DNA of 64,000 nucleotides from Stagnihabitans tardus (GTDB lineage Bacteria; Pseudomonadota; Alphaproteobacteria; Rhodobacterales; Rhodobacteraceae): the NCBI RefSeq assembly GCF_009925085.1, contig NZ_JAABNR010000011.1, forward strand, positions 112,145 to 176,144. Direction: 5' to 3'. The notes beneath the pieces were generated by a model. That model made no database searches, was not told the DNA's origin, and saw nothing but the letters and a program-made list of their open reading frames with translations. Numbering within the stretch: the first letter of the stretch is position 1; every line of letters begins with the position of its first letter. Positions 16,402-25,883 of the stretch are shown piece by piece. Position numbers and translations under genes: made by a program.

Positions 16402-17339
16402 AACTTCTGATCACCCGCTCGATGCCCGAAACCGTGGTGCGCCGCGCCATGGAGCGGTTCGACGTCACCTGGCGCAACAGGCCCACCCCCATGGGCCCTG
16501 CCGACTTGACCGCTGCCCTGCAAGAGTACGACGCCGTCCTGCCGACTTTGGGCGATATGCTGGGGGCGGGGGTCTTCGGGGGTGCGCTTCGGACCAAGAT
16601 CCTGGCCAATTTCGGGGTGGGCTATAACCATATCGACGTGGCGGCGGCCCGGGCTGCGGGGGTGGCGGTGACCAATACGCCGGGTGCCGTGACCGATGCC
16701 ACGGCGGATATCGCCCTGACCCTGATCCTGATGACCGCGCGGCGGGCGGGCGAGGGCGAGCGGATGCTCCGCCGGGGGGAGTGGACCGGCTGGCATCCGA
16801 CGCAGATGCTGGGGCTGCATGTCTCGGGCAAACGCCTGGGCGTGATCGGCATGGGGCGGATCGGCCAGGCGATTGCGCGGCGCTGTCACTTTGGCTTCGG
16901 CATGGAGGTGGTCTTCCACAACCGTTCTGCGGTTGATCCGGGCTTCCCGGCGCGGCAGGTGGGGCTGGAGGAGGTCCTGGGGGCCGATGTGGTCGTCGTG
17001 GCGGTGCCGGGCGGGCCTGCGACCAAGCACCTCCTGGGCGCCGCGCAATTCGCGCAGATGGCGCCCCATGCGATCTTCGTCAACATCGCGCGCGGCGATG
17101 TGGTGGACGAGGCTGCCCTGGTGGCAAGCCTGAAGGCGGGTCAGATCGCCGGGGCGGGTCTCGATGTCTATGAATTCGAGCCCCGGGTCTCGCCGGAGCT
17201 CATGGCGATGGAAAACGTGACCCTGCTGCCGCATCTCGGCACGGCGGCGCTCGAGGTGCGCGAGGCCATGGGGATGATGGCGGTGGACAACCTGATCGCC
17301 TGGGCCGAGGGGCGCCCTTTGCTGAACCCGGTCAACTGA
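16398..17339 (+). CDS. D-2-hydroxyacid dehydrogenase (glycerate/glyoxylate type)
   Basis: 313 residues, cytoplasmic NAD(P)H-dependent dehydrogenase. Substrate domain at both ends; nucleotide domain with [15 protein letters not shown]. Catalytic residues visible: Arg in [12 protein letters not shown], Glu in VYEFEPRV, His in [24 protein letters not shown] is typical of glyoxylate/hydroxypyruvate reductases. The likely start is TTG 16398, overlapping the csaA stop, with GGGAGG five bases upstream; no ATG fits. Which 2-oxoacid it uses is not decided by the sequence. Confidence 0.9.
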   Translation: MKLLITRSMPETVVRRAMERFDVTWRNRPTPMGPADLTAALQEYDAVLPTLGDMLGAGVFGGALRTKILANFGVGYNHIDVAAARAAGVAVTNTPGAVTDATADIALTLILMTARRAGEGERMLRRGEWTGWHPTQMLGLHVSGKRLGVIGMGRIGQAIARRCHFGFGMEVVFHNRSAVDPGFPARQVGLEEVLGADVVVVAVPGGPATKHLLGAAQFAQMAPHAIFVNIARGDVVDEAALVASLKAGQIAGAGLDVYEFEPRVSPELMAMENVTLLPHLGTAALEVREAMGMMAVDNLIAWAEGRPLLNPVN

Positions 17340-17361
17340 GATGCGCGGCGGATGCCTCCGG

Positions 17362-17388
17362 CGGGGATATTTGGGTCAGTATGAAAGG
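17362..17388 (+). repeat. GATATTT element, copy 2
   Basis: CGGGGATATTTGGGTCAGTA followed by TGAAAGG, downstream of the hydroxyacid dehydrogenase. It faces copy 3 as an inverted pair. Confidence 0.7.
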
Positions 17389-17396
17389 GGTCATGT

Positions 17397-17423
17397 CTTT
17401 CATACTGGCATAAATATCCCCCG
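17397..17423 (-). repeat. GATATTT element, copy 3
   Basis: Inverse orientation (CTTTCATACTGGCATAAATA then TCCCCC). With copy 2 it makes an inverted pair separated by about 10 bases, able to form a long imperfect hairpin. Confidence 0.65.
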
Positions 17424-17457
17424 CGGAGCGTCCGACCTTTCCGCCCCCGCGCCTTTG

Positions 17458-17482
17458 CCTTTCATACTTGCCCAAATACTCG
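17458..17482 (-). repeat. GATATTT element, copy 4 (diverged)
   Basis: CCTTTCATACTTGCCCAAAT followed by ACTCG; keeps the CTTTCATAC and CCAAAT parts but loses the GATATCC end. Confidence 0.5.
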
Positions 17483-17510
17483 CTTGCGCCCTCTCCACCG
17501 GGGCCGCGCC

Positions 17511-18161
17511 ATGATCCTGTCGCGCGGGCGGCGCTATATCTTCATCCATATCCCCAAGACCGGGGGCACGGCCCTGACCCTGGCGCTCGAGGCCCGGGCC
17601 AAGGCGGATGACATCCTGATCGGCGATACGCCGAAGGCGCGGGCCCGGAAGGGGCGGATTGCGGGGGTCAAGACCCAGGGGCGGCTTTGGAAGCACTCGA
17701 CGCTTTCCGATATCGCGGGGCTGGTGTCGGATGAGGAGGTGGCGGAGTTCTTCACGTTGACCCTGGTGCGCAACCCCTGGGACCGGATGGTCAGCTATTA
17801 CCATTGGCTGCGGGCGCAGGGCTTTGCCCATCCGGCGGTGGGGCTTGCCAAGGCATTGAGTTTTGGGGATTTCCTGGCCCATCCGCAGACCCGCATGGCG
17901 CTGACGCTTTGGCCCTATGGCGCCTATATGCGGGACCGTTTCGGGGCGGAGCGGGCCAGTCTTTATATCCGGCTGGAGCACCTGGCCGAGGATATCGCGC
18001 CTTTCGAGGCGCATCTGGGGTTCCGGCTTTCCATGCCGCGCGCCAATGAAAGCGAGAGGGGGCGAGATTTCCGGCCCTATTACTCTGACGCCTCGGCGGC
18101 CCTGGTGGCAGAGCTTTGCGCCGAGGATATCGCGCGCTTCGGCTATCGCTTCGAAGTTTAA
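17511..18161 (+). CDS. sulfotransferase family 2 protein
   Basis: 216 residues. The 5'-phosphosulfate-binding loop IFIHIPKTGGTALTLAL is at residues 9-25, and the 3'-phosphate motif LVRNPWDRMVSYYHWL is near residue 86, so PAPS is the expected donor. This family sulfates carbohydrates or lipids; in bacteria the acceptors are often exopolysaccharides. The ATG follows two GATATTT elements with no strong ribosome binding site. The Hint-domain gene follows 86 bases downstream on the same strand. The acceptor is unknown. Confidence 0.85.
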   Translation: MILSRGRRYIFIHIPKTGGTALTLALEARAKADDILIGDTPKARARKGRIAGVKTQGRLWKHSTLSDIAGLVSDEEVAEFFTLTLVRNPWDRMVSYYHWLRAQGFAHPAVGLAKALSFGDFLAHPQTRMALTLWPYGAYMRDRFGAERASLYIRLEHLAEDIAPFEAHLGFRLSMPRANESERGRDFRPYYSDASAALVAELCAEDIARFGYRFEV

Positions 18162-18247
18162 GCAAGCGCCGCCAGCTTGCCGCAATTCCTCCGCAAGCCG
18201 GGCGGGGCTTGGGCGCTTTCTGCTGGGAAACCATCGGAGGGCTTGCC

Positions 18248-18865
18248 ATGGGTCGCCACGATCCCGCCTTGACCATCGCCATATCCGGCCGCGCGGGCCT
18301 GGCGCGCGGGCTTTATGCCGGAACGCTCTTGCGCACGCCCTTGGGCTGGGCGCCGATCGAGAGCCTTTGCCCGGGCGAGCTGGTCCTGACCCGCGACCGG
18401 GGGCTTTGCCCGGTCGTCAGCCTGACCCGCGAGGAACGCCCCGCGCTTTGGGCCGTGCGCATCCCGGCGGGGGCCCTGGAGAACGGGGCGGACCTGCTTT
18501 TGCCTCCGGGCCAGCCCGTCCTGGTGCAGACCGATTTCGCCATGCCCTATACCGGGGAGGCCGAGGCGCTGGTTCCGGCCTCGAGCCTCGAGGGCTGGCG
18601 GGGGATCGTGCCGGTCGCAAGGGCCACGACGGCGCCGATCTGGCAGCTGCGGCTGGACCGGTCGAGCCTGATCGAGGCCGGGCCGGGGGTGGTCGTGGGG
18701 CTCGAGGGCTCGGAGGAGGCGCAGGCTGATCTCTTGACGCGGCTTCTGTCGGCGCCGGAGCGGCCGGTTCTGCCGCTTGCCGCCGCAAGGCACCTGGTCG
18801 CCACGCTGATCGGCGCGGCGACCGGGGAGGGGATGGTTCAGGCGGCCCTGGCCAGGGGGGCGTAG
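18248..18865 (+). CDS. Hint (hedgehog/intein) domain protein
   Basis: 205 residues. A Hint_2-type domain is seen in ARGLYAGTLLRTPLGWAPIE and SLCPGELVLTRDRG near residues 20-60, with LLPPGQPVLVQTD later. The usual nucleophilic Cys of self-splicing Hint domains is not obvious at the start of the fold, so autoprocessing is uncertain. In Rhodobacteraceae such domains are common in short proteins and at the ends of secreted proteins. CGGAGG lies upstream of the ATG. The 3' end overlaps the convergent fadJ by 28 bases. Confidence 0.8.
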   Translation: MGRHDPALTIAISGRAGLARGLYAGTLLRTPLGWAPIESLCPGELVLTRDRGLCPVVSLTREERPALWAVRIPAGALENGADLLLPPGQPVLVQTDFAMPYTGEAEALVPASSLEGWRGIVPVARATTAPIWQLRLDRSSLIEAGPGVVVGLEGSEEAQADLLTRLLSAPERPVLPLAAARHLVATLIGAATGEGMVQAALARGA

Positions 18866-21000
18866 AAGAGCGCGCCTTTCGCCGCCATGTCGCGCAGGCT
18901 TTGCGGGGCCTGGAAGCGGGGGCCAAGCGCGGTGAGGGTGTCGCAGATCTCCACCGCCTTGGCGGCGCCGATCCGGTCGAGCCAGGAGAAGGGCCCGCCC
19001 GACCAGGGCGCAAAGCCCCAGCCGAGGATGGCGCCCACATCGCCCTCGCGGATATCGGTCAGGACGCCGGCGTCCAGCGCCCTGACGGCCTCCAGCGCCT
19101 GGATCATCAGGAGGCGGTGCTGGACGGTGGGGAGGTCGGGGCTCTGGGTCTCGGGCCAGAGGGTCCCCAGGCCCTCCCAGAGGTCGAGGCGTTTGCCCGT
19201 CTCGTCATAGGCATAGAAGCCCGCCTTGGCCTTGCGGCCCATCCGGCCCTGGTCGGCCATCTTGAAGAGGACCTCATCGACGGCGCTGTCGGGATAGGCC
19301 TCGCCCATGGCGGCTTTCGTCGCCTTGGCGATCTTGACCCCAAGGTCGATCGAGGTCTCGTCCACCAGTTGCAGGGGGCCGACGGGCATGCCGAGGAGCT
19401 TCGCGGCGTTTTCGATCAGGGCGGGGGGCACGCCCTCGGCGACCATCCGCAGGCCCTCGTTGATATAGGGGATGATGCAGCGGTTGGCGTAGAAGAAGCG
19501 GGCGTCGTTCACCACGATGGGGGTCTTCTTCAGCGCGCGGACCAGGTCCATGGCCTTGGCGACGGCGCGGTCTTCGGTCTTTTTGCCCCGGATGATTTCC
19601 ACCAGGGCCATCTTGTCTACGGGCGAGAAGAAATGGATGCCGATGTATTGGCCGGGCCTTTGGCTGGCCTTGGCCAGGCCCGAGATCGGCAGGGTCGAGG
19701 TGTTGGTGGCGAGGATCGCCCCGGTTGCGGCCTCGATCCTGGCGGTGACTTCGGCCTTGACGGCGGGGTCTTCGAAGACGGCTTCGATCACCAGGTCGCA
19801 GGGGGCGAGGGCGGTGTAATCGGTGGTGGGGGTGATCCGCGCCAGGACCTCGGCCTTCTTCTCGGGCGTGACTTTCCGGCGCTGGAGGCCTTTTTCCAGG
19901 ATGCCCTCGGCATGGGATTTGCCACGCTCGGCCGCCTCTTGGGTGGCGTCGATCAGGATGACATCGATCCCGGCATTGGCCGCCACATAGGCGATGCCCG
20001 CGCCCATCATGCCGGCGCCGACGACGCCCAGGACCTTCACGCTTTCATCGGGGAGCGCCGGGCGGCGGGCGCCCTTTTCAAGCGCCTCCTTGTTGATGAA
20101 GAGCGAGCGGATCATGGCGGAGGAGGTCGGGTCCATCAGGACCCCGGTGAAGGCCCGGGCCTCGACCCGCAAAGCGGTGTCGAAGGGGACGAGCGTGCCC
20201 TCATAGGCCGCCTGCAACAGCGCCTGGGCGGCGGGATAGACGCCCTGGGTCTTGCCAAGGATCATGGCATTGGCGCCGACGAAGGTCTGGAAACCCTGGG
20301 GGGAATAGGGCGCGCCGCCGGGGAGCTTGTAGCCCTTCTGGTCCCAGGGCTTCACCAGGTCGGTGTCTTTCGCACCCAGGACCCATTCCCTGGCGCGTTT
20401 CAGCAGGTCTTCGGGGGGGACGACCTCGTCGATCAGGCCCTCGGCTTTCGCGAGTTTCGGGGAGAGGAGCTTGCCCTCCATCAGGAAAGGCGCGGCCAGC
20501 ATGACGCCCATCTTGCGGATGAGGCGGGTGGTGCCGCCCGCGCCGGGGAAGATGCCGACAAGGATTTCCGGCAGGCCGATCTTGGCCTTGGGATTATCGG
20601 CCGCGATGATGCGGTGGCAGGCCAAGGGGATTTCAAAGCCGATCCCAAGCCCGGTGCCGGGCATGGCGCAGACGATGGGCTTGGCGCCTTTCAGGGTCTT
20701 GGGGTCCATGCCCGCGCGCTCGATCTTGCGCAGGAAGCGGTGGGTTTCCATGATCCCGTCAAAGACCGCCTGCGTGCCCCCCGCCTGCATCTGGGCCAGG
20801 ACGTTCAGGTCCATCCCCCCCGCGAAATCCTTCTTGCCCGAGGTCAGGACGATGCCCTTTGCCTCGGCGAGGCCCCGGTCGATCAGCGCCTCCAGCTCGG
20901 CAAAGCCTGCCATGGACATGACATTCATCGACCGCCCCGGCACGTCCCAGGTGATCGTGGCCACGCCATCTGCATCGAGGTCATAGGTGAAATCGGTCAT
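18838..21000 (-). CDS. fadJ: 3-hydroxyacyl-CoA dehydrogenase/enoyl-CoA hydratase
   Basis: 720-residue multifunctional beta-oxidation protein. N-terminal crotonase domain (residues 1-190; CAMPGTGLGIGFEIPLACH oxyanion region, LPEILVGIFPGAGGTTRL with the catalytic Glu). A dehydrogenase Rossmann fold starts near 310 (VVGAGMMGAGIAYVAANAG), with the GIHFFSPVDKM catalytic His and two C-terminal 3HCDH domains. It oxidises acyl-CoA chains in the cytoplasm together with a thiolase. The start overlaps the stop of the NTF2-like gene upstream (ATGA), so it is the last cistron of the operon beginning at 23744 or further up. FadB and FadJ cannot be told apart securely. Confidence 0.93.
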   Translation of the reverse strand: MTDFTYDLDADGVATITWDVPGRSMNVMSMAGFAELEALIDRGLAEAKGIVLTSGKKDFAGGMDLNVLAQMQAGGTQAVFDGIMETHRFLRKIERAGMDPKTLKGAKPIVCAMPGTGLGIGFEIPLACHRIIAADNPKAKIGLPEILVGIFPGAGGTTRLIRKMGVMLAAPFLMEGKLLSPKLAKAEGLIDEVVPPEDLLKRAREWVLGAKDTDLVKPWDQKGYKLPGGAPYSPQGFQTFVGANAMILGKTQGVYPAAQALLQAAYEGTLVPFDTALRVEARAFTGVLMDPTSSAMIRSLFINKEALEKGARRPALPDESVKVLGVVGAGMMGAGIAYVAANAGIDVILIDATQEAAERGKSHAEGILEKGLQRRKVTPEKKAEVLARITPTTDYTALAPCDLVIEAVFEDPAVKAEVTARIEAATGAILATNTSTLPISGLAKASQRPGQYIGIHFFSPVDKMALVEIIRGKKTEDRAVAKAMDLVRALKKTPIVVNDARFFYANRCIIPYINEGLRMVAEGVPPALIENAAKLLGMPVGPLQLVDETSIDLGVKIAKATKAAMGEAYPDSAVDEVLFKMADQGRMGRKAKAGFYAYDETGKRLDLWEGLGTLWPETQSPDLPTVQHRLLMIQALEAVRALDAGVLTDIREGDVGAILGWGFAPWSGGPFSWLDRIGAAKAVEICDTLTALGPRFQAPQSLRDMAAKGALFYAPLARAA

Positions 21001-21428
21001 GTTCCCTCCTTTGGGAGTTCCAGGCGGATCAGGGGCCAGCGGCTGTTGGCGAGCCCGTTGGTGACAGAGGCGGCCTTCCAGCGGTTGCCCACCAGTCGCA
21101 GTGTCATGATGGAGCGATAGGGGGCGACGATGCGCTGGCCGCCCGCGATGATATGGCTGATGTAGCTGCCGGAAATCAGGTCGTGGTCCAGCCGCGCGGC
21201 ATTTTCAACGAGGCGGATGTAATCGGTGACGCGCAGGGCCTGGAGCGAGCCGCGGAACTGGTCGAAGCCCGCGCGCAGATCCTCTTCGGTCTCGATGATC
21301 TTGCTTTCGTCATGGCTGATGACGGCGCAGGGCAGGGCGACATGGTCGCGGTAGGTCTCCCAGTCGCCTTTCAGCGTCGCGGTCGAGACCTCGTCGAGAT
21401 AGGCTTGCAGGATGCCCTTGCTGTCCAT
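20997..21428 (-). CDS. NTF2/SnoaL-like protein 1
   Basis: 143 residues with a cone-shaped NTF2-like fold pattern: an N-terminal helix ILQAYLDEVSTATLKGDWET, then YRDHVALPCAVISHD, a helix with EEDLRAGFDQFRGSLQ, and terminal strands YISHIIAGGQRIVAPYRSIM. Two other genes here (22839 and 23325) look like paralogues. It abuts the double-cupin gene without a gap and overlaps fadJ, so translational coupling is likely. SnoaL relatives are isomerases, hydratases or small-ligand binders; the function here is unknown. Confidence 0.75.
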   Translation of the reverse strand: MDSKGILQAYLDEVSTATLKGDWETYRDHVALPCAVISHDESKIIETEEDLRAGFDQFRGSLQALRVTDYIRLVENAARLDHDLISGSYISHIIAGGQRIVAPYRSIMTLRLVGNRWKAASVTNGLANSRWPLIRLELPKEGT

Positions 21429-22370
21429 TCAAACGGCTCCCCTGGGGCGGCCGTCGGCATGGGTGAAGCGGCGGGCGGCGCCGTCCTTGTGGCCGATCAG
21501 GTCGTGGTCGGGGTAATGCACCGCGTCGCGGGGCAAGCGGGTGCCTGCGACGAGGTAAGACACCGCCTGGTCGCTGTCGTTCCTCAGGCAATGGGCGGGG
21601 CCGCTGCCCTTGGGCCAGGCCAGGGCATCGCCGGGGGAGAGGCGGGTTTCGCGGTCCTCGACCAGGGTCGGGTGGCCATTCAGGACCAGGGCAAACTCGT
21701 CCTCTTCCGCGTGCCAGTGGCGGAAGGAGGAGCGGCTGCCGGGGGGCAGGATTTCGACGAAGGCGCCGATCTGGGTCAGACCGCCGGGGTCGGAGAGGAG
21801 GTGGTAGTCGTAGTCGCCAAGGCCGCCGCCCAGGATCGGATGGACATAACCCCGCGAGGTCATGGGCGCGCCGGGGCGGATCACGCGGGGGGCGTCTGGC
21901 GAGGGCGCGCCCCATGGCTCGGCCAGGTTCAGGAGATGGGGGGGCAGGGGGCCGCCCCGGAGCCGCGCGCCTTGGGCGCTTTCCACCTGCCAATTTGTGG
22001 CGGTGTTGACCTGGCGGCTGCCGTCTTCATAGGTGCAGATATCCCCCAGGGCGCGCGTGCCCAGCATGACCCAGGTGCAGGGGAGATCGCCGCGGTTCGC
22101 CATGGCATGGGCATTGGCATCGCCGCGGCGGAAGCAGGCGGCCTGGCCGGGCTGCATCGGGGTCTCGCCGTCATCGTCGAGAAGCGTGGCCTCGCCTGCC
22201 AGCAGGTAAAGCATCTCGTCCTCGGCCGAATGCCAATGGCGCTGGCCCGTCCTTGCGCCGGGGGCCAGGGTTTCGAGGTGAAGGCCGAATTGCGTGATCC
22301 CGCCCGCATCCGACAGGGCCAGGCTGGTCAGCCCCTCCCTGGTCTGGGGCTTGGGCGGGGAGATGATCAT
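21429..22370 (-). CDS. double-cupin protein
   Basis: 313 residues containing two cupin barrels in tandem: residues about 15-115 with GQRHWHSAEDEMLYLL and PGQAACFRRGDANAH, and about 175-290 with SFRHWHAEEDEFALVLNG and PGDALAWPKGSGPAH. HWHxxxDE supplies metal-binding His and Glu residues in both. The two halves and the single cupin encoded next to it share the opening GGxTQfG, so all three domains arose by duplication. The reaction is unknown; the layout recalls two-domain cupins such as gentisate-type dioxygenases or isomerases. Confidence 0.85.
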   Translation of the reverse strand: MIISPPKPQTREGLTSLALSDAGGITQFGLHLETLAPGARTGQRHWHSAEDEMLYLLAGEATLLDDDGETPMQPGQAACFRRGDANAHAMANRGDLPCTWVMLGTRALGDICTYEDGSRQVNTATNWQVESAQGARLRGGPLPPHLLNLAEPWGAPSPDAPRVIRPGAPMTSRGYVHPILGGGLGDYDYHLLSDPGGLTQIGAFVEILPPGSRSSFRHWHAEEDEFALVLNGHPTLVEDRETRLSPGDALAWPKGSGPAHCLRNDSDQAVSYLVAGTRLPRDAVHYPDHDLIGHKDGAARRFTHADGRPRGAV

Positions 22371-22837
22371 TTCGGGCCGCTCCAGTCGCTGCCGTCCTTG
22401 TGGGTAAAGCGGGCGCGGCCGGCCGACATATGGACCATCATGTCGACATCGGAATAGGTCGCGACCTCGGACGGCGCCTTGGTGCCGACCACGAGGAAGC
22501 AGGCGGGGCGGTCGCTGCGGTTGAGGAAATGGTGGCCATCGGGGCGCCCGGCCGGGAAGGCCGCGCAGTCGCCCGGGCCCATCGCGGTCTCGCCCGCATC
22601 GGTGACCATGATCAGCGCGCCTTCGGTCACCATGACGAATTCGTCCTCATGCAGGTGCCAGTGGCGCAGGGAGGACATGGCGCCGGGTTGCAGGGTCACC
22701 AGGTTGACGCCGAACTGTGTCAGCCCCCCGGCATCGCCCAGCCGCAGCGAGGAGCGCCCGGCCATCATGGCGGCATAGGGTTCGGGATAGATCGACCCGG
22801 TCTTGACCGGGACTTTCGAGAGGTCGAGCTTGGTCAT
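22367..22837 (-). CDS. single-cupin protein
   Basis: 156 residues with one cupin barrel: [20 protein letters not shown] opens it, and [16 protein letters not shown] carries the metal ligands; the second motif is [19 protein letters not shown]. Start at 22837 ([10 protein letters not shown]) has AAGGAG upstream; an ATG at 22864 is less likely. It overlaps the double cupin by four bases and is one base from the NTF2-like gene before it. Both cupin genes end in similar Lys-Asp-Gly phrases (GHKDGA, THKDGS), which supports close paralogy. Confidence 0.85.
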   Translation of the reverse strand: MTKLDLSKVPVKTGSIYPEPYAAMMAGRSSLRLGDAGGLTQFGVNLVTLQPGAMSSLRHWHLHEDEFVMVTEGALIMVTDAGETAMGPGDCAAFPAGRPDGHHFLNRSDRPACFLVVGTKAPSEVATYSDVDMMVHMSAGRARFTHKDGSDWSGPK

Positions 22838-22838
22838 G

Positions 22839-23279
22839 TCACTCCTTGGGTTTGAAGCTGCCATCGGCGATCTCGGCCTGGCCCATGGACCAGTGGATAT
22901 GGCCTTCCGAGCTTTCGATCTCGGCGATCTTCCAGCCGCCCTCGGTGGGGATGGCGCGGATACGGGTTTCGAAGGGTTGGGTCAAAAGGTTGGCGCGCAC
23001 GAGGATATGGGTCAGGCAGCGCGCCTCGACGCCCGTCGGCGTCTGCCGCAGGGTCAGAAGCTTGCGGTAGATGTCGGTCACGCCATGGGTGCGGATGATG
23101 CCGACATAGACCTCGAAATCCTCGCGCAGTTCGGCCTCTGTGTGCAGGACATAGGGCTTCTCCCCGCGCGGGGTGAACTGCATGGGCAGGGCGATGACCT
23201 GGGCGTAAAGGTCGAAATTCCCGGTGATCAGGGCGCGGGTCAGGCGGTCGGACAGATCGGCCATATCGGGTTCAGGCAT
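22839..23279 (-). CDS. NTF2/SnoaL-like protein 2
   Basis: 146 residues. Pattern matches NTF2-like protein 1: helix [40 protein letters not shown], helix [20 protein letters not shown], then strands ending [22 protein letters not shown] precedes ATG 23279. One base separates it from the single-cupin gene. No catalytic residues could be assigned. Confidence 0.75.
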   Translation of the reverse strand: MPEPDMADLSDRLTRALITGNFDLYAQVIALPMQFTPRGEKPYVLHTEAELREDFEVYVGIIRTHGVTDIYRKLLTLRQTPTGVEARCLTHILVRANLLTQPFETRIRAIPTEGGWKIAEIESSEGHIHWSMGQAEIADGSFKPKE

Positions 23280-23324
23280 CCCGGCCTCCCCGATGGCGGG
23301 CTTTCGACCCGCAGGGCCCGCGCC

Positions 23325-23744
23325 TCAGGCCAGGGCGCGTCGCGGGCTGCGGATCACCCAGTCGACCTGGCAATCGGGATAGTCCGACATCTCGATCTTG
23401 ATGCCCGCTTCGGTCACGCGGCAGTAATGCACCAACTGCCCCTGTTCCACGATCTCGCCCCGGGCATCGCGGTTGATATGGGTGAGCCAGATGCGGAAGC
23501 GGCCGTGGCGCGGCATTTCCAGCGCGTCGAGCAAAAGATCCACCTTGGCCACGCCCTTGGACTTCTGGATCGCGGCCAGCCGGGTCAGCGTCGTGACCAT
23601 CTCTTCGGCATCCCGCATGACCTCTTGCCGGCCTGCCACGTAGATCGGCAAGGGATAGACATATTCCTCTGCCAGTTCCTGCATGCGCCCCGTCATCAGG
23701 AGCGTCATACGGCGTTGCAGCAGCTTTTCCAGCTGGGAATACAT
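23325..23744 (-). CDS. NTF2/SnoaL-like protein 3
   Basis: 139 residues from ATG 23744 ([20 protein letters not shown]); the frame stays open to 23903, but those residues are Arg/Ser-rich and unlike the paralogues. [20 protein letters not shown], then [20 protein letters not shown] and [20 protein letters not shown] fit the NTF2-like fold. It is probably the first gene of the cupin/NTF2/fadJ operon, since 191 bases separate it from the thiolase gene. Function unknown. Confidence 0.72.
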   Translation of the reverse strand: MYSQLEKLLQRRMTLLMTGRMQELAEEYVYPLPIYVAGRQEVMRDAEEMVTTLTRLAAIQKSKGVAKVDLLLDALEMPRHGRFRIWLTHINRDARGEIVEQGQLVHYCRVTEAGIKIEMSDYPDCQVDWVIRSPRRALA

Positions 23745-23935
23745 TTGGGTCGGATTCTCCGAAGCGCTTTGAAGGAGAGGCGTCGATACAACTTTGCCGA
23801 AAGTCCCACGCTTCAAAAGCGACGCATTGCGCGACAAAATCGACCAGAAACTCGGCCTTGCGTTGCGGGCATGGCTGGAGAGCGCGGCCCGAAGGCGGGT
23901 CACAAGACAGCGTTGCCCCGGCCGAGTGCTTCATG

Positions 23936-25141
23936 TCAAAGCCTTTCCACCACGGTTGCCGCCCCCATCCCGCTGGCCACGCAAAGTGTCGCAAGACCCA
24001 GGGTCTTGTCGCTGCGTTCCAGCTCATCGAGGAGTGTAGCAAGGATCATCGCCCCTGTCGCGCCCAGGGGATGGCCCATGGCAATCGCTCCGCCATTGAC
24101 ATTGACCCGGGCCGGATCGACGTCAAAAGCCTGCTGAAAGCGCAGGACGACGGCGGCGAAGGCCTCGTTCACCTCGAAGAGGTCGATGTCGCCGATCCCC
24201 AGCCCCGCCGCCGCGAGGGCGCGCTCGGTCACCGGGACGGGGCCGGTCAGCATGATCGTGGGCTCGGTGCCGATGCGGGCCACGGCGCGGATGCGGGCGC
24301 GGGGCTTCAGCCCATGCGCCTCGCCCCAGTCCTTGGAGGCCACCAGCACCGCTGCCGCTCCATCGACGATGCCGGAGGAGTTCCCGGCATGGTGGATATG
24401 GGTGATGCGCTCCAGGTGGGGGTATTTCATCAGGGCGACCTTGTCGAAGCCGGGCATGACCTCGCCCATCTCCTGGAAGGCGGGTTTCAGGGCGCCCAAG
24501 GTCGCCATATCGGTGCCGGGGCGCATGTATTCGTCATGCTCCAGGATCATCAGCCCGTTGCGGTCGCGCACCGGGACGATGGACTTGGCAAAGCGCCCCT
24601 CGGCCCAGGCGCGGGCGGCGCGGCGCTGGCTTTCGACGGCCAAGGCATCGGCCATCTCGCGGGTGAAGCCATATTCCGTGGCGATCAGGTCGGCCGAAAT
24701 CCCCTGCGGCACAAAGCGCGTGGCCATGGCGAGCGAAGGGTCCACGGCAATCGCCGCCCCGTCGCTGCCCATGGGCACCCGGCTCATCATCTCGACCCCG
24801 CCCGCGATAAAGGCCCCGCCCGTGGCGCGGACCTGCTGGGCGGCGAGGTTCACGGCCTCGAGCCCGGAGGCGCAGAAGCGGTTGATCGACAGGCCCGGGA
24901 TGGCCTGGTCGAGGCCCGAGGCCAGGACGGCAGAGCGCGCCAGGCAGCCGCCCTGTTCGCCCACCTGGGTGACATTGCCCCAGATCACATCCTCGATCAC
25001 CGGGCCCCGGATGCCGTTCCTTGCCGCCAAGGCGTCCAGGATTTGCGCCGAAAGCGCGACCGAGGTGACCTCGTGCAGCGCGCCGTCAGGCCGCCCCTTG
25101 CCGCGCGGCGATCTTATGGCGTCGAAGATATAGGCGTCCAT
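23936..25141 (-). CDS. acetyl-CoA C-acyltransferase (thiolase)
   Basis: 401 residues, cytoplasmic thiolase II fold that cleaves 3-ketoacyl-CoA with CoA in beta-oxidation. Nucleophile Cys is in [16 protein letters not shown] (about residue 90); the His/Cys pair is in [18 protein letters not shown] and [10 protein letters not shown]. It pairs functionally with the fadJ-type protein downstream, though cupin and NTF2-like genes intervene. Ten bases separate it from the GST-like gene upstream. FadA/FadI and PHB-type acetyl-CoA acetyltransferases are close relatives; the FadJ context favours a degradative role. Confidence 0.92.
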   Translation of the reverse strand: MDAYIFDAIRSPRGKGRPDGALHEVTSVALSAQILDALAARNGIRGPVIEDVIWGNVTQVGEQGGCLARSAVLASGLDQAIPGLSINRFCASGLEAVNLAAQQVRATGGAFIAGGVEMMSRVPMGSDGAAIAVDPSLAMATRFVPQGISADLIATEYGFTREMADALAVESQRRAARAWAEGRFAKSIVPVRDRNGLMILEHDEYMRPGTDMATLGALKPAFQEMGEVMPGFDKVALMKYPHLERITHIHHAGNSSGIVDGAAAVLVASKDWGEAHGLKPRARIRAVARIGTEPTIMLTGPVPVTERALAAAGLGIGDIDLFEVNEAFAAVVLRFQQAFDVDPARVNVNGGAIAMGHPLGATGAMILATLLDELERSDKTLGLATLCVASGMGAATVVERL

Positions 25142-25150
25142 TCTGGTCTC

Positions 25151-25771
25151 CTAAAGAAAGGCTCTGGGCATGAGGTCATAGGGGTGGCGCCAGCCGGGCA
25201 GGGCCACAAGGCGGTCCAGCCAGGCGCCGATGGCAGGCCAGTCGTCGCGGTGAAAGCCGAAGGGCTCGGGGTAGTAGAGGTAACCGCAGCAGGAGAGGTC
25301 GGCGATGGTGGGCGCCCCGCCCACGATCCAGCCGCGCCCGGTCAGGTGGGTTTCCAAAACGGTGTAAGCGGCCTTGAGACGGCCCTGCAGGAAGGGGATG
25401 ACGCCTGGCGGGCGCTTTTCCTCGGGCAGGAAGTTCATCAGGAAACGGCAGGTGCCGATCTGGGTGGAAAGCTTGTGGTTGTCCCACAAAAGCCAGCGCA
25501 GGATCTCGCGCGCCTCGTGGTCATCCCGGGGCCCGAAGCGCCCGGTCCGCTTGGCGAGGTGGTCGAGGATCACGCCGGACTGCGACAGCGTCAGGTCGCC
25601 ATCGACCAGGACCGGAACCTCGGCCATTTCGTTGAGCGCCTTGAAGCCCTCCGTCCGCGCCCCGCCCTGGAAGAAGGGGACGAACTCCAGCTCCCACGCC
25701 GTGCAGGTCAGCTCCAGCATCAGCGCGACCTTGTAGGCATTGCCGCTTTCGCCAAATCCGTAAAGCTTCAT
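25151..25771 (-). CDS. glutathione S-transferase
   Basis: 206 residues. N-terminal thioredoxin-like domain (MKLYGFGESGNAYKVALMLE, active Ser/Asn region near 9-12; VPVLVDGDLTLSQSGVILDH for the gamma-Glu site) and C-terminal helical domain (GAPTIADLSCCGYLYYP). It probably conjugates glutathione to an electrophile or serves as an isomerase. It lies ten bases upstream of the thiolase and likely shares its transcript. The substrate is unknown. Confidence 0.9.
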   Translation of the reverse strand: MKLYGFGESGNAYKVALMLELTCTAWELEFVPFFQGGARTEGFKALNEMAEVPVLVDGDLTLSQSGVILDHLAKRTGRFGPRDDHEAREILRWLLWDNHKLSTQIGTCRFLMNFLPEEKRPPGVIPFLQGRLKAAYTVLETHLTGRGWIVGGAPTIADLSCCGYLYYPEPFGFHRDDWPAIGAWLDRLVALPGWRHPYDLMPRAFL

Positions 25772-25883
25772 CTCCCCTCCTCCATCTTGTCAGGCCGCCC
25801 GTTCCCCCCGCCGAGGGCCCGTCCCCGCCCTGGTCTTCAGCCGAACCGCCCCGCGCACGAAGGCCCGCCCGGGCCCTGGCCTG

